A DNA stretch of 64,000 nt from Limnobacter thiooxidans (GTDB lineage: Bacteria; Pseudomonadota; Gammaproteobacteria; Burkholderiales; Burkholderiaceae_B): NCBI RefSeq assembly GCF_036323495.1, contig NZ_AP028947.1:1674001-1738000 (forward strand), written 5' to 3'. Shown here piece by piece: positions 1-8,581 of this stretch; positions within the stretch are counted from its first letter, which is position 1; each line of letters begins with the position of its first letter. A program made the translations under genes and the position numbers. The notes beneath the pieces were generated by a model that had not been told where the DNA came from, did not search any database, and was given only the letters and a program-made list of their open reading frames with translations.

Positions 1-463
1 GCACCACAATCCAGGCCCCGGCATCTGCAATCTGCCTGGCCGCTTGAACAAACACAGAAGAGGGCACACCATTTTGATGAAAGGAATCTGTGCTCAAGTA
101 CACAGTGCAGCACGATTCAAGTACTGACCTGATCCAAGGCGCAGTCTCCGGACTTTTCGCCCAAACACCACTGGTGTAAATCACAATCGATTTGTTGCAG
201 GCCGACATTGCTTCGCAGGCCTTGGTTAGCCCACGCCGTTCAGAAAAAGGCTCTCCGCCAGAAATGCCCACGACCTGAATGTCGGGGTCACCACAAATGC
301 CATCAAGCAAGTTCTCGAATAGGCCAAAATCCGTGATCATTGGGCTGTCTGCGCGGGAGTCGACCGAGCAATGGGCACAACCTACCGGGCAACGGTCTGT
401 AATAAACAACAGAACGGAATTCCCCCGTGTGCGCCGTGCAATCTCAATGTCGTTGTGTTTCAT
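1..463 (-). CDS. radical SAM protein, second enzyme of a RiPP-like locus (3' end outside window)
   Basis: The reading frame starts at ATG 463-461 and stays open to the window edge, giving 154 codons of a longer gene. The N-terminus has the radical SAM iron-sulfur motif CPVGCAHC (Cx3Cx2C, residues about 25-32), followed by the SAM-binding GGE motif in GISGGEPFS (about 66-74). Both place it in the radical SAM superfamily, where a 4Fe-4S cluster cleaves S-adenosylmethionine to start radical chemistry. It begins 4 nt after the stop of the upstream radical SAM gene, so the two are probably translationally coupled. The N-termini of the two enzymes resemble each other, suggesting paralogues. The substrate is not visible; a peptide substrate is inferred from the small gene at the head of the operon. 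The C-terminal half, which would show any SPASM or other accessory domain, is missing. Confidence 0.85.
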   Translation of the reverse strand, partial: MKHNDIEIARRTRGNSVLLFITDRCPVGCAHCSVDSRADSPMITDFGLFENLLDGICGDPDIQVVGISGGEPFSERRGLTKACEAMSACNKSIVIYTSGVWAKSPETAPWIRSVLESCCTVYLSTDSFHQNGVPSSVFVQAARQIADAGAWIVV

Positions 464-467
464 GGCA

Positions 468-1532
468 TCAGGCACCCAACAGAACCAGTTCCGCAAAACG
501 CGGGTGACTGTAGCGCTTCGCAAAACCCACTGCGCCCAGTTCAAGCTGCAAATCCACCACCGAATCGCCCAGTATTCTTGCGCCCGGTTTCAGCATTTGG
601 GAACTTACGCCCACTTGAATCGCATCCTGTGCATCAAGGTTGATGCAGGTGTCGCAGTAGCCTTTGCAGCCCGTCTTGCCCTGACTGCCGAATTTGGTTT
701 GCAGGTACTCTGGCCCATAGGTTCTCAGTGCAATTTGCATGGCGTTGTCAACGCAACGCGACCGAATGTCCGCCCAGCTGTGAATGCGAATATCCCCAAG
801 CCTTAAATGGCTTGGAACCCGCCCGATCAAATTGTCATTTCCGCAAGCAGCCACTACCCCGTCAAAACCAACCACAGGCCAGGCCGCCATGGTGCAGGGG
901 CTTGCCTCTACCGTCGTTGTGCTTGGTGATGCAGTTTGAATGAAGAAGGTTTTCGCCCTGCCAAAAGGTGACAGGGTATTGACCAGCATCGGGATGCGCT
1001 TGCCAAAGCGCTTTTGAACGAGATTCACCAAATCGTCCAGGTACGGATCGTCTTCTCTTTCGCCAGCGATGTGCAGGCTCAAGTGCTTTCCCTCATCCAA
1101 TAATTGATTTAAAACAGTAAACACGTTCGAGCGGGGAACTTCACGCTCATGAAATGCATCCATGCTGACCGAGAAATGATCCACCGCATCGATTGCAGAT
1201 TTGATCGATTTGGGAATGCCAGGCTTTCGCGCAAAAAAAAGCCCTGACAGCACACTGGACTTGGTGCCCGATGCGCGCGCCTTCAACGCAAGATTTTTCA
1301 CCAGTGCAGGTCGAAGCAGGGCTTCACCACCCGACATGGCCATGAATTCCGGGTGAGAAGCTTCAGTAAATGTGTCAACAAACCGATTGAACAATTCGGG
1401 TCGGCTTTGCTCGCTTTGCATGGTCGAGCTTGTTGAACAATGGGCACAGCTTAGGGGGCAACGCCGTGTAATGCCAACTGAAACTCCGGCGGCGGGTACT
1501 GCACGACGAGCAAGCATTTCGACAAGGTGCAT
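468..1532 (-). CDS. radical SAM protein with SPASM-like C-terminus, candidate peptide maturase
   Basis: A 354-residue protein. The motif CPLSCAHC (Cx3Cx2C, about residues 25-32) binds the radical SAM 4Fe-4S cluster and SGGEALLRP is the GGE motif. The C-terminal third carries further cysteines: a CTMAAWPVVGFDGVVAACGN segment and GCKGYCDTC. This resembles the auxiliary-cluster SPASM/twitch domains of peptide-modifying radical SAM enzymes. SPASM proteins commonly install C-C or C-S crosslinks, or decarboxylate, in short precursor peptides. It lies 91 nt downstream of the 74-residue candidate precursor and 4 nt upstream of a second radical SAM gene. No strong Shine-Dalgarno precedes ATG 1532, so the start could be a few codons off. 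Membership of the superfamily is clear; the RiPP role is inferred from context. Confidence 0.85.
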   Translation of the reverse strand: MHLVEMLARRAVPAAGVSVGITRRCPLSCAHCSTSSTMQSEQSRPELFNRFVDTFTEASHPEFMAMSGGEALLRPALVKNLALKARASGTKSSVLSGLFFARKPGIPKSIKSAIDAVDHFSVSMDAFHEREVPRSNVFTVLNQLLDEGKHLSLHIAGEREDDPYLDDLVNLVQKRFGKRIPMLVNTLSPFGRAKTFFIQTASPSTTTVEASPCTMAAWPVVGFDGVVAACGNDNLIGRVPSHLRLGDIRIHSWADIRSRCVDNAMQIALRTYGPEYLQTKFGSQGKTGCKGYCDTCINLDAQDAIQVGVSSQMLKPGARILGDSVVDLQLELGAVGFAKRYSHPRFAELVLLGA

Positions 1533-1566
1533 GGTGATTCACTGGCGGACAAGCGGGTGGAGGGGT

Positions 1567-1598
1567 GGGGCATTGAAGCAAATTGCATCCAATGCCCC
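1567..1598 (-). promoter_or_regulatory. perfect inverted repeat between precursor gene and radical SAM genes
   Basis: GGGGCATTG (1567-1575) and CAATGCCCC (1590-1598) form a perfect 9-bp stem with a 14-nt loop in the gap between the peptide gene and the first enzyme gene. No U-tract follows on the minus strand, so it is not a classical terminator. A partial-termination, processing or mRNA-stabilising hairpin that makes the peptide message more abundant than the enzyme message is common after small precursor genes. That role is inferred here. Confidence 0.55.
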
Positions 1599-1623
1599 GA
1601 TTGAACAATGGGTTCAGATCAAA

Positions 1624-1848
1624 CTACCAAACAAATCCACCCACAGTGTCCGCAGCATTCTTTAGCTTTTCGTCCAGCCCTGAATTCAACTTCGACTTGA
1701 TGCTGGTTAACACCGCCAACTCATCATCATCGAGCTTGGCTACCTGAGCTTTCAAATTGTCGCTTAGTGCATCCAGCTGGAATGCGGCTCCAGTGGCTTT
1801 GACGCGCATTGATCGAGCAGAACTCATACCTGTTTTTTCATCAGACAT
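1624..1848 (-). CDS. candidate RiPP precursor peptide, 74 aa, ends VGGFVW
   Basis: A 74-residue peptide preceded by a clear Shine-Dalgarno (AGGGG at 1859-1855, 6 nt before the ATG). The N-terminal two-thirds is charged and predicted helical, with LDALSDNLKAQVAKLDDDEL and SIKSKLNSGLDEKLK stretches typical of leader peptides. The C-terminus is short and quite different: ADTVGGFVW. It contains a Gly-Gly that could be a leader cleavage point and two aromatic residues flanking a valine. It has no cysteine. It is the first gene after a promoter, followed by two radical SAM genes. I do not recognise the family. The precursor role rests on size, leader/tail asymmetry and context. It could instead be an unrelated small helical protein. 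Confidence 0.65.
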   Translation of the reverse strand: MSDEKTGMSSARSMRVKATGAAFQLDALSDNLKAQVAKLDDDELAVLTSIKSKLNSGLDEKLKNAADTVGGFVW

Positions 1849-1898
1849 AACAATCCCCTATTGGTGTAGTTGACGCATTGAAAAACAATGCCCAATAA

Positions 1899-1927
1899 GT
1901 TGTACGCCGGGCAGGTTAACCCGTCAA
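1899..1927 (-). promoter_or_regulatory. sigma70-type promoter for the radical SAM/peptide operon
   Basis: On the minus strand TTGACG (1927-1922, 5 of 6 to consensus) is separated by exactly 17 nt from TACAAC (1904-1899, 4 of 6). This would start transcription about 45 nt upstream of the peptide gene. It is the only good match in the gap between the rne terminator and the peptide start, so the locus probably has its own promoter rather than reading through from rne. Confidence 0.55.
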
Positions 1928-1970
1928 AAATCGATTCGGTTCTGCTGCTGCCTTCTGAACGGTAGGCAAT

Positions 1971-2014
1971 AAAAAAGCGCCCAGAGAATTTTCATTCTTG
2001 GGCGCCTTTTTATA
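1971..2014 (-). terminator. intrinsic terminator downstream of rne
   Basis: GCGCCC (1977-1982) pairs with GGGCGC (2000-2005), and the stem continues inward through AGAAT/ATTCT with one bulge. The stem is flanked by A6 (1971-1976) on one side and T5 on the other, so it can terminate in both directions. It starts about 30 nt after the rne stop codon and separates rne from the RiPP-like operon. Confidence 0.8.
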
Positions 2015-2042
2015 GGTGACGAATCACCTGTCAAACATTACT

Positions 2043-5000
2043 TCAGTTCGCGCTGCTCTTGAACTCCGGCTTGGTTTCGATCAACACCAGGTTTTCAGTT
2101 GAAATTTGAACAACAGGCTTGCGCTCCCGGGGAACGCGAGCAGGCTTTGTGGATTCGCTCAATTTCGACTGAACAACAGACCACTTTTCGTGGTCGGTTT
2201 CAACCCAAAGCATTCCGGCACTGTTCAGCATTTGCTCAAGTGAGGTTCTGTCCAGCTTTGGCGCTGGGGCAGGTGCACCCTTTTGAACGTTGGCTTCAGT
2301 TGCTGCCACTGTTGCTGCTGGCGCCGTTACGGGCGCTTTTACTTCGGCTGCAGGCTCAGCAATTTCAGCAGGTGCTGCAGTTTCCACCAACGCGGCTTCT
2401 ACTTTCTCTACAGCAGCCAAGGTTACTTCAGCCACAGGCGCGCTTTGAACCGATTCAACCACCACGGCTTCAACAGCTGGGGTTGGCTCGGTCGCCAAGG
2501 CCTCCTGTTGAACCTCGGTTTTTGCAGGCTCTACTTCAGCAGTTTGTGCCACTGCAGCGATAACAGACTGAACGGCCTGCACGTCTGCCGATTGAACATT
2601 CGACTCATCGGGATTGTTTTCAGTAGAACCCATTGCTGTAGGTTCAGCTGGCAAGCCCATTTGAGAGACATTCAAGCCGGTTGCTGCAATAACGGGAGCG
2701 GGTGCGGAAGCTGTTTCAGCCATCTCAGGTGCTGGTGCTGATTCAACTGAATCGCTGCCTTCAGCGGCTTGTTCAGCGTCCGATGAATCACGAACGCCAT
2801 CCCGATTACCTCCGCGACCACGGCGACGACGACGGCGACGCGGCTCTTCGCTACCCGCTTCTTCTTCGCTGCCATATGACATGGTTTCGGCAATCTTGTT
2901 GGCCAATTCTTCATCTTCAGCTGCATCGGCTGCCTGAAATGCGTCTTCAGACTGCAATGCAGACTGTTCAGCCGCCAAGCCTGTTTCACCTTCACCGGCT
3001 CCGCGACCACCACGGCCGCGACGACGGCGGCGACGACCACCAGTGCGTTCACTTTGCTCTGCAGCATCTGCTGCATCGCCTTCCACTGCATCTACAGCGG
3101 CCAAAGGCTTCAATTCAAGCGCTTCGGCACCCGCAGCGCGGTCCTCACGTGGTTTGCCACGACCACCACGATTCTGTTGTGCAGAACGAGGCTGTTGTGT
3201 GTCAGCTACCTTGACTTCGTCTTCCGCAACTGGGTTTGTACCCGTTGCTTCATCTTCGCGTCCACGTCCGCCACCACGACGGCGATTTCGTCCACGACCA
3301 CCGCGTGAGTCGTTGCGGTCACCTTGTGGGCGACCTTGGCCACGACCTCCACGGTCACTGGTTTTCTGCTCGATCACCACTGCTGGTACTTCCACATTGG
3401 TATCGCGCTTGAACCAAGCAATAATGCGCTGAATCAAAGACGGTGCCGCAGGGGCAGCAGCAGCCACAACCAGTTCTGTTTTTGGCTTGCGTTCCTGATG
3501 GGGCGGGGCAGGCTGGGTTGGAATCACACCCTTGATTACCGCTTCCTGACGCTTTACTGCTTCGCCTTCCACTTTCTTGTCGTAGTAACTTTGCTCGTCC
3601 TTGGAGGTGGCCAGCTCGAAGCTCTGGCGTGGGTCTTCAAGGCGCTCATCGTCATGGCGAAGGCGTGTAATCTCGTAATGTGGAGTTTCCAGATGCTTGT
3701 TTGGAATCAACAGCACGTTGACCTTCAAACGCGCTTCCAGCTTGTAGATTTCAGACCGCTTTTCATTCAGCAAGAAAGTGGCCACATCCACCGGCACCTG
3801 CGTGTGAACGCTGGCAGTGCCTTCTTTCATGGCTTCTTCCTGCAAAATACGCAGTACGTGCAATGCCGTGCTTTCTGTATCGCGAATAACACCCGTGCCA
3901 TTGCAGCGTGGGCAAGTGGTGTGCGAGCCTTCGTTAAGGGCAGGGCGGATACGCTGGCGGCTCAATTCCATCAGGCCGAAGCGGCTGATTTTGCCCATTT
4001 GCACGCGTGCGCGGTCAAAATGAAGGCTGTCCTTGACTCGTTGCTCCACTTCCTTCTGGTTGCTGGCTTTTTCCATGTCGATAAAATCGATCACGATCAA
4101 GCCGCCCAAGTCACGCAGGCGCAACTGGCGGGCTACTTCTTCAGCCGCTTCAAGGTTGGTGCGCAAGGCCGTGTCTTCAATGTCTGTGCCGCGTGTTGAA
4201 CGGGCCGAGTTCACATCGATGGACACCAGCGCTTCCGTGTGATCAATCACAATGGCGCCGCCCGAGGGCAGGGGAACCATGCGGCTGTAGGCCGTTTCAA
4301 TCTGGTGTTCGATCTGGAAACGGCTGAACAACGGAATGTCGTCGCGGTAGCGTTTTACCAGGTTCATCATGTCGGGCATGACATGCTGCATGAACTGCTT
4401 GGCCTGGTCGTAAATTTCGTCGGTGTCGATGAGTACTTCGCCAATATCCGGGCTGAAGTAATCGCGAATGGCACGAATCACCAGGCTGCTTTCCTGGTAA
4501 ATCAGGAAGGCGCCGTTGGCCGATTTGCCAGCACCGTCAATGGCTGTCCACAGTTGGAGCAGGTAATTCAGGTCCCACTGCAGTTCTTCAACCGAGCGGC
4601 CGATACCGGCTGTGCGGGCGATGATGCTCATGCCCTTGGGGTATTCCAGCTTGTCCAGCGCTTCACGCAGTTCTTGACGTTCTTCGCCTTCGATTCTGCG
4701 GGATACACCGCCTCCGCGGGGGTTGTTGGGCATCAGCACCAAGTAGCGGCCTGCCAGGGAGATGAAGGTAGTCAGGGCTGCGCCCTTGTTGCCACGCTCT
4801 TCTTTTTCGACCTGAACAAACAGTTCCTGACCTTCTTTTACGACGTCTTGAATGCGGGCTTTGCCGGCTTCAACACCTTCCTTGAAATACTGACGGGAAA
4901 TTTCCTTGAATGGCAGAAAACCGTGGCGGTCTTCGCCGTAATTGACGAAACAGGCTTCGAGACTGGGTTCTACGCGGGTAATGACACCCTTGTAAATGTT

Positions 5001-5117
5001 GCTTTTCCGTTGTTCACGGCCTGCTGTTTCAATGTCAATGTCGATAAGTTTCTGGCCGTCGACAATGGCGACCCGCAACTCTTCTGAATGAGTTGCGTTA
5101 AATAACATGCGCTTCAT
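2043..5117 (-). CDS. rne: ribonuclease E
   Basis: A 1024-residue endoribonuclease that initiates mRNA decay and processes rRNA and tRNA, and normally scaffolds the degradosome at the membrane. The start is set at ATG 5117 ([15 protein letters not shown]), the conserved N-terminus, with GGAG just upstream; a longer in-frame extension is not typical. The catalytic half has the S1 RNA-binding domain (about 35-120), the active-site acidic segments VSIDVNSAR and [10 protein letters not shown], and the Zn-link cysteines CPRCNGTG. The C-terminal half (from about 500) is low-complexity. It has three arginine/glycine-rich patches (for example [12 protein letters not shown] and [11 protein letters not shown]) that would bind RNA, then an Ala/Glu/Val-rich acidic stretch. 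The conserved C-terminal tail contains [10 protein letters not shown] roughly 126-nt leader precedes it, consistent with the autoregulation known for rne. Confidence 0.97.
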   Translation of the reverse strand: MKRMLFNATHSEELRVAIVDGQKLIDIDIETAGREQRKSNIYKGVITRVEPSLEACFVNYGEDRHGFLPFKEISRQYFKEGVEAGKARIQDVVKEGQELFVQVEKEERGNKGAALTTFISLAGRYLVLMPNNPRGGGVSRRIEGEERQELREALDKLEYPKGMSIIARTAGIGRSVEELQWDLNYLLQLWTAIDGAGKSANGAFLIYQESSLVIRAIRDYFSPDIGEVLIDTDEIYDQAKQFMQHVMPDMMNLVKRYRDDIPLFSRFQIEHQIETAYSRMVPLPSGGAIVIDHTEALVSIDVNSARSTRGTDIEDTALRTNLEAAEEVARQLRLRDLGGLIVIDFIDMEKASNQKEVEQRVKDSLHFDRARVQMGKISRFGLMELSRQRIRPALNEGSHTTCPRCNGTGVIRDTESTALHVLRILQEEAMKEGTASVHTQVPVDVATFLLNEKRSEIYKLEARLKVNVLLIPNKHLETPHYEITRLRHDDERLEDPRQSFELATSKDEQSYYDKKVEGEAVKRQEAVIKGVIPTQPAPPHQERKPKTELVVAAAAPAAPSLIQRIIAWFKRDTNVEVPAVVIEQKTSDRGGRGQGRPQGDRNDSRGGRGRNRRRGGGRGREDEATGTNPVAEDEVKVADTQQPRSAQQNRGGRGKPREDRAAGAEALELKPLAAVDAVEGDAADAAEQSERTGGRRRRRRGRGGRGAGEGETGLAAEQSALQSEDAFQAADAAEDEELANKIAETMSYGSEEEAGSEEPRRRRRRRGRGGNRDGVRDSSDAEQAAEGSDSVESAPAPEMAETASAPAPVIAATGLNVSQMGLPAEPTAMGSTENNPDESNVQSADVQAVQSVIAAVAQTAEVEPAKTEVQQEALATEPTPAVEAVVVESVQSAPVAEVTLAAVEKVEAALVETAAPAEIAEPAAEVKAPVTAPAATVAATEANVQKGAPAPAPKLDRTSLEQMLNSAGMLWVETDHEKWSVVQSKLSESTKPARVPRERKPVVQISTENLVLIETKPEFKSSAN

Positions 5118-5243
5118 GCACACTCCAATGGCACCGCAGTGCGAAAAGAGATGCTGAAAAAGCGGAAGGAGCAAAGAAAATCAAAAACGAATACAACAAA
5201 GCGCCGCACGGGTCTAGCCAAGGGCGGCGATCACACTAAGGCA

Positions 5244-5272
5244 TTGATATTTAATAATAAATATTGGTTCAA
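5244..5272 (-). promoter_or_regulatory. possible rne promoter in AT-rich segment
   Basis: On the minus strand TTGAAC (5272-5267) and TATCAA (5249-5244) are spaced by 17 nt; each matches 4 of 6 consensus positions. The surrounding sequence is strikingly AT-rich in a GC-balanced region. It would give rne a 5' leader of about 120 nt. The assignment is tentative. Confidence 0.35.
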
Positions 5273-5276
5273 ATTT

Positions 5277-5396
5277 CACCTGTGTAAGGTGGGCCTGCGT
5301 CGTTTTTGTTAGTACCCAGCGCTTCTTGTGCGCGCTGGTGCGTATAAATTCTTTGTTTCCAGCTTAAGGCGGGCATTCAGCCGCGCGCCTCTTTTT
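5277..5396 (+). ncRNA. candidate small RNA or structured leader between rne and rluC
   Basis: The 421-bp gap between the divergent rne and rluC genes contains three hairpins on the plus strand. They are CACCT/AGGTG (5277-5281/5287-5291), CCAGCGC/GCGCTGG (5316-5322/5332-5338) and AGGCGGGC with GCC...CGCCT (5367-5390). The last is followed by C then T5 (5392-5396), which looks like a Rho-independent terminator. No plus-strand gene lies upstream, so a terminator here implies a short plus-strand transcript. The rest of the gap (5397-5538) shows no convincing promoter for rluC. Confidence 0.3.
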
Positions 5397-5538
5397 CAGC
5401 GATCATTGCCACCATCCAGGGTAGGCGGCACACCCACTAAATAAAATCGCTGTGGGGCGTATCCAGAAGTGAATTCGGACGCTTCCCAAGCGATAATCCC
5501 ATTATATGCTGAACCCGCCCAATTGGTAAAACAAAGAA

Positions 5539-6546
5539 TTGAAAACACAGGAAAAACCCAACCCCGACAGGGCTGTTCTGCTTGAAATTGACGAAAAACA
5601 TCAAGACCAGCGTCTCGACAATTTCCTGTGCAGTGTTTGCAAAGGTGTACCCAAAAGCCACGTATTCCGTATTATCCGGTCCGGTGAAGTTCGCATCAAC
5701 CGAAAGCGGGCAGAAGCGAAAACCAAATTGTGCATTGGCGATGTGGTTCGGGTTCCCCCCATTCAGGTGGTGGAAAAACAAAGCCTTGAATCAACGCCTT
5801 CAAGCGCTTCATTCAACAAGGTTCAGCTGTTGAATGCCGCCGCCGCAATCCCCATCCTTTTTGAAGACGAACATCTGCTTGTGGTGAACAAACCATCCGG
5901 CATGGCCGTTCACGGTGGCTCAGGGTCGTCATTTGGTTTAATTGAATGTATTCGGGCACTTAGATCGGAAACTCACCAGGATCTCGAGCTTGTCCACCGA
6001 ATTGATCGTGAGACTTCTGGAGTATTGATCATTTCCAAAAAACGTAGTGCTCTTAGGAAGTTACAGGAACAACTTCGAGCCAGATCCTGGAAAAAGTATT
6101 ACAAAACACTGGTGCTGGGGCATTGGCCTGAGAGCTTGCGTCAGGTCGATCTGCCCTTGTTGAAAACCCAAAGCAACGAAAAAGAAGCCCGTGTTTTTGT
6201 GGACCCATCAGGTGATAACGCCTGTACCAAATTCAAGACTATTCAATGTTATAGGTCCCTATATTCAGAATTCACTTTAATTCAGGCGCAAATCCTGACA
6301 GGTCGAACCCATCAAATTCGTGTGCACACCAGTGCGAGCAAGTTTCCGATCGCCGGGGACGACCGATACGGAAATTTCGAGATGAACAAGCAATTGGCGC
6401 GACACGGGCTAAAACGCATGTTTTTGCACGCCGCACGCCTGCAGCTGGTACACCCGGCTACAAATGAATCTATAGTAATAGAGGCGCCTTTGGCCGCTGA
6501 ATTAGACAGTTTTTTACAAACCTTACAGGCAGTAAACCGCAAATGA
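5539..6546 (+). CDS. rluC: 23S rRNA pseudouridine synthase, RluC/RluD type
   Basis: A 335-residue enzyme that converts specific 23S rRNA uridines to pseudouridine. An S4 RNA-binding domain occupies about residues 24-72 and the RluA-type catalytic domain follows. The active-site motif HRIDRETSG (153-161) contains the catalytic Asp156, and GRTHQIRVH is present near the C-terminus. The gene lies divergent to rne, the arrangement known for rluC. No ATG lies in frame before residue 122, so the start is taken as TTG 5539 with only a weak Shine-Dalgarno; a stop codon 12 nt upstream limits any extension. The stop overlaps the next start by 4 nt (ATGA). Confidence 0.92.
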   Translation: MKTQEKPNPDRAVLLEIDEKHQDQRLDNFLCSVCKGVPKSHVFRIIRSGEVRINRKRAEAKTKLCIGDVVRVPPIQVVEKQSLESTPSSASFNKVQLLNAAAAIPILFEDEHLLVVNKPSGMAVHGGSGSSFGLIECIRALRSETHQDLELVHRIDRETSGVLIISKKRSALRKLQEQLRARSWKKYYKTLVLGHWPESLRQVDLPLLKTQSNEKEARVFVDPSGDNACTKFKTIQCYRSLYSEFTLIQAQILTGRTHQIRVHTSASKFPIAGDDRYGNFEMNKQLARHGLKRMFLHAARLQLVHPATNESIVIEAPLAAELDSFLQTLQAVNRK

Positions 6547-7205
6547 CTTACAAAATGGTGGTGTTTGATTGGGATGGCACCATACTGGATTCAACCGGCG
6601 CAATTACTCGGGCCATTCAAGGTGCCTGCGTGGATGCCGGTTTGCCAGATCCTGGCGCAGAAATCGCCTCCTATGTGATTGGTCTGGGCCTGAGTGACGC
6701 CCTGCGTCACGCAGCACCTGGCGCAAGCGAGCAACAAATTGCCATGTTGGTCGATAGTTATCGGCGGCACTACCTGAGCAACGACCATGAGCTTGAGTTG
6801 TTCACCGGCGCAATACCCTTGCTGAAACAGCTCAATGAAATGGGCGTGATTTGCACAGTAGCCACCGGAAAAAGTCGACAAGGCTTGAATAGGGCCATGT
6901 CACATTCCGACACGGGTCGCTACTTCATGGGTTCCCGGTGTGCAGATGAGTGCCACAGCAAGCCTCATCCTCAAATGATTCTTGAATTGATGGAAGAATT
7001 TGACACGGATCCGGCCGATGTCGTCATGATTGGTGACACCACGCATGACCTTAACATGGCAAACGCTGCCGGCGTGCATGCACTGTCGGTGCAAACAGGC
7101 GCGCATCCGCCCAAATTGCTGAACCAGGTGCCTCACCTGCAATCTTTTCATTCCATCAACGAGTTGGCGCCCTGGTTGGTGAAAACCATTTCTTCAAGAC
7201 TCTGA
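6543..7205 (+). CDS. HAD-superfamily phosphatase (HAD-IA)
   Basis: A 220-residue phosphatase of the haloacid dehalogenase superfamily. Motif I is DWDGT (residues 9-13, nucleophile Asp9), the motif II threonine lies in VATGKS, a lysine lies in SKPHP, and the acidic motif IV is GDTTHDLNMA. The family hydrolyses small phosphometabolites; phosphoglycolate phosphatase-like annotation is common for this neighbour of rluC, but the substrate cannot be read from sequence. It overlaps rluC by 4 nt and precedes the Rieske gene by 2 nt, so all four genes to sppA look like one operon. Confidence 0.88.
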   Translation: MTYKMVVFDWDGTILDSTGAITRAIQGACVDAGLPDPGAEIASYVIGLGLSDALRHAAPGASEQQIAMLVDSYRRHYLSNDHELELFTGAIPLLKQLNEMGVICTVATGKSRQGLNRAMSHSDTGRYFMGSRCADECHSKPHPQMILELMEEFDTDPADVVMIGDTTHDLNMANAAGVHALSVQTGAHPPKLLNQVPHLQSFHSINELAPWLVKTISSRL

Positions 7206-7207
7206 TC

Positions 7208-7585
7208 ATGTCTCAAATTCAAGTATGTCAATCAAGCGACCTGTCTGAAGGTGGCATCGGTTACCGTTTCAGGGTGCTGTATAACGGTGAGGAAACCACA
7301 GCCTTTGCCGTACGGGTCGACAACGATGTGCGCTGTTTTCTCAATCGCTGCTCACATGTTCCCGTTGAGCTAGACTGGAATTACGGCGAATTTCTCGATG
7401 ACTCCGGCCGAATCATTGTTTGCGCAACCCATGGCGCCAGTTATGACGCCACTGATGGCAACTGCCTTGGGGGCCCCTGCAGCGGAAACCCTTTGGTCAG
7501 ATTGGCCATCGAAGAAAAAGACGGTGCTGTGTACTGGACCCCTTCCGAACAAATTACGGTGCCCGCTGATGGCATTGAGGACTAG
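7208..7585 (+). CDS. Rieske [2Fe-2S] domain protein
   Basis: A 125-residue single-domain Rieske protein. The cluster ligands are visible as CSH (Cys48-x-His50) and CATH (Cys72-x2-His75), the Cx1H...Cx2H pattern of Rieske ferredoxins and dioxygenase components. No partner oxygenase is nearby; it sits between the HAD phosphatase and sppA with almost no spacing. An electron-carrier role is likely, but the redox partner is unknown. Confidence 0.88.
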   Translation: MSQIQVCQSSDLSEGGIGYRFRVLYNGEETTAFAVRVDNDVRCFLNRCSHVPVELDWNYGEFLDDSGRIIVCATHGASYDATDGNCLGGPCSGNPLVRLAIEEKDGAVYWTPSEQITVPADGIED

Positions 7586-7588
7586 AGA

Positions 7589-8545
7589 ATGAGCGAAGAA
7601 AACAATCAATGGGAGCGCAAGTTGCTCGAAAAGCTGGCTTCTGAATCTTTGGTCGAGCAACGGCGCAAACGCCGCTGGGGTATTTTCTTCAAACTCATCG
7701 GCGTGGCTTATGTAGGTATCTTGATTGCCTCGGTTATGGGGTTGGCCAGCGCACCCGGGCTAGAGGTTAGTCGTCACACCGCCTTGGTTAACCTGGATGG
7801 GGTCATCGCAACCGATACGCTCGCCAGCGCTGATCGAATCAACTCCAGTCTTCGCGCTGCATTTGAAAGCGAGCAGTCTGTTGGAGTCATTCTGCGCATC
7901 AACAGCCCCGGGGGTAGCCCGGTACAGGCAGGATTAATCAATGACGAAATTGAACGCCTGCGTGCCAAATATCCGGCCAAACCACTCTATGCCGTGGTTG
8001 AAGAGGTGTGTGCCTCGGGTGGATATTACATCGCTGCAGCGGCAGACAAGATTTACGTGGACAAGGCCAGCCTGGTGGGTTCAATTGGCGTCGTCATGAA
8101 CGGCTTTGGTTTCACGGGCACGATGGAAAAGCTGGGAGTAGAGCGTCGCCTGATCACCGCTGGTGAAAACAAGGGTTTTCTGGATCCTTTCAGTGCGGCA
8201 GACCCCTATCAAACCGAATTCGCCAAACAAATGGCCGAAGAAATCCACCAGCAGTTCATCGCTGTTGTTAAAGAAGGGCGCGGGGACAAACTCTCCAACA
8301 ATCCTGAACTGTTCAGTGGCCTTGTGTGGACTGGAGCAAAAAGTGTGGAGCTTGGCTTGGCGGACGAACTGGGTTCCATTGATACCGTGGCCCGTGATGT
8401 CCTGAAGGCCGAAGAAATTCTGGATTACACCGAGCAGGATTCTTTCGCAGAACGTTTTGCGCAACGGGTGGGTGTGGTGTTCGGCATGGGAATTCGCAGT
8501 GCGTTTCCTGAATTTGGCACCAGTCAACGGGTTGGGTTTCAATAA
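7589..8545 (+). CDS. sppA: signal peptide peptidase SppA-type, S49 family
   Basis: A 318-residue inner-membrane serine protease that degrades signal peptides after they are cleaved from secreted proteins. One membrane segment lies at about 33-51 after a basic N-terminus. The nucleophile region CASGGYYIAAAADKIY contains Ser143, and the probable catalytic Lys lies in ITAGENKGFLDPF. The length fits the short (36-kDa, single-domain) SppA class. It is the last gene of the rluC operon. A small hairpin (CGCTGG 8566-8571/CCAGCG 8580-8585) just after the stop may act as a weak terminator. Confidence 0.92.
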   Translation: MSEENNQWERKLLEKLASESLVEQRRKRRWGIFFKLIGVAYVGILIASVMGLASAPGLEVSRHTALVNLDGVIATDTLASADRINSSLRAAFESEQSVGVILRINSPGGSPVQAGLINDEIERLRAKYPAKPLYAVVEEVCASGGYYIAAAADKIYVDKASLVGSIGVVMNGFGFTGTMEKLGVERRLITAGENKGFLDPFSAADPYQTEFAKQMAEEIHQQFIAVVKEGRGDKLSNNPELFSGLVWTGAKSVELGLADELGSIDTVARDVLKAEEILDYTEQDSFAERFAQRVGVVFGMGIRSAFPEFGTSQRVGFQ

Positions 8546-8581
8546 CGCGAGCTCAAATCGCTCGACGCTGGTTTAATGCCC

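Noticed and set aside
1372..1665. Plus-strand frame overlapping the radical SAM start and precursor gap
   Set aside because: It is opposite the conserved CxxxCxxC region of the radical SAM gene and has no ribosome site.
3324..4199. Long plus-strand frames opposite rne
   Set aside because: RNase E covers this segment in full; the biased composition of its C-terminal half removes stop codons from other frames.
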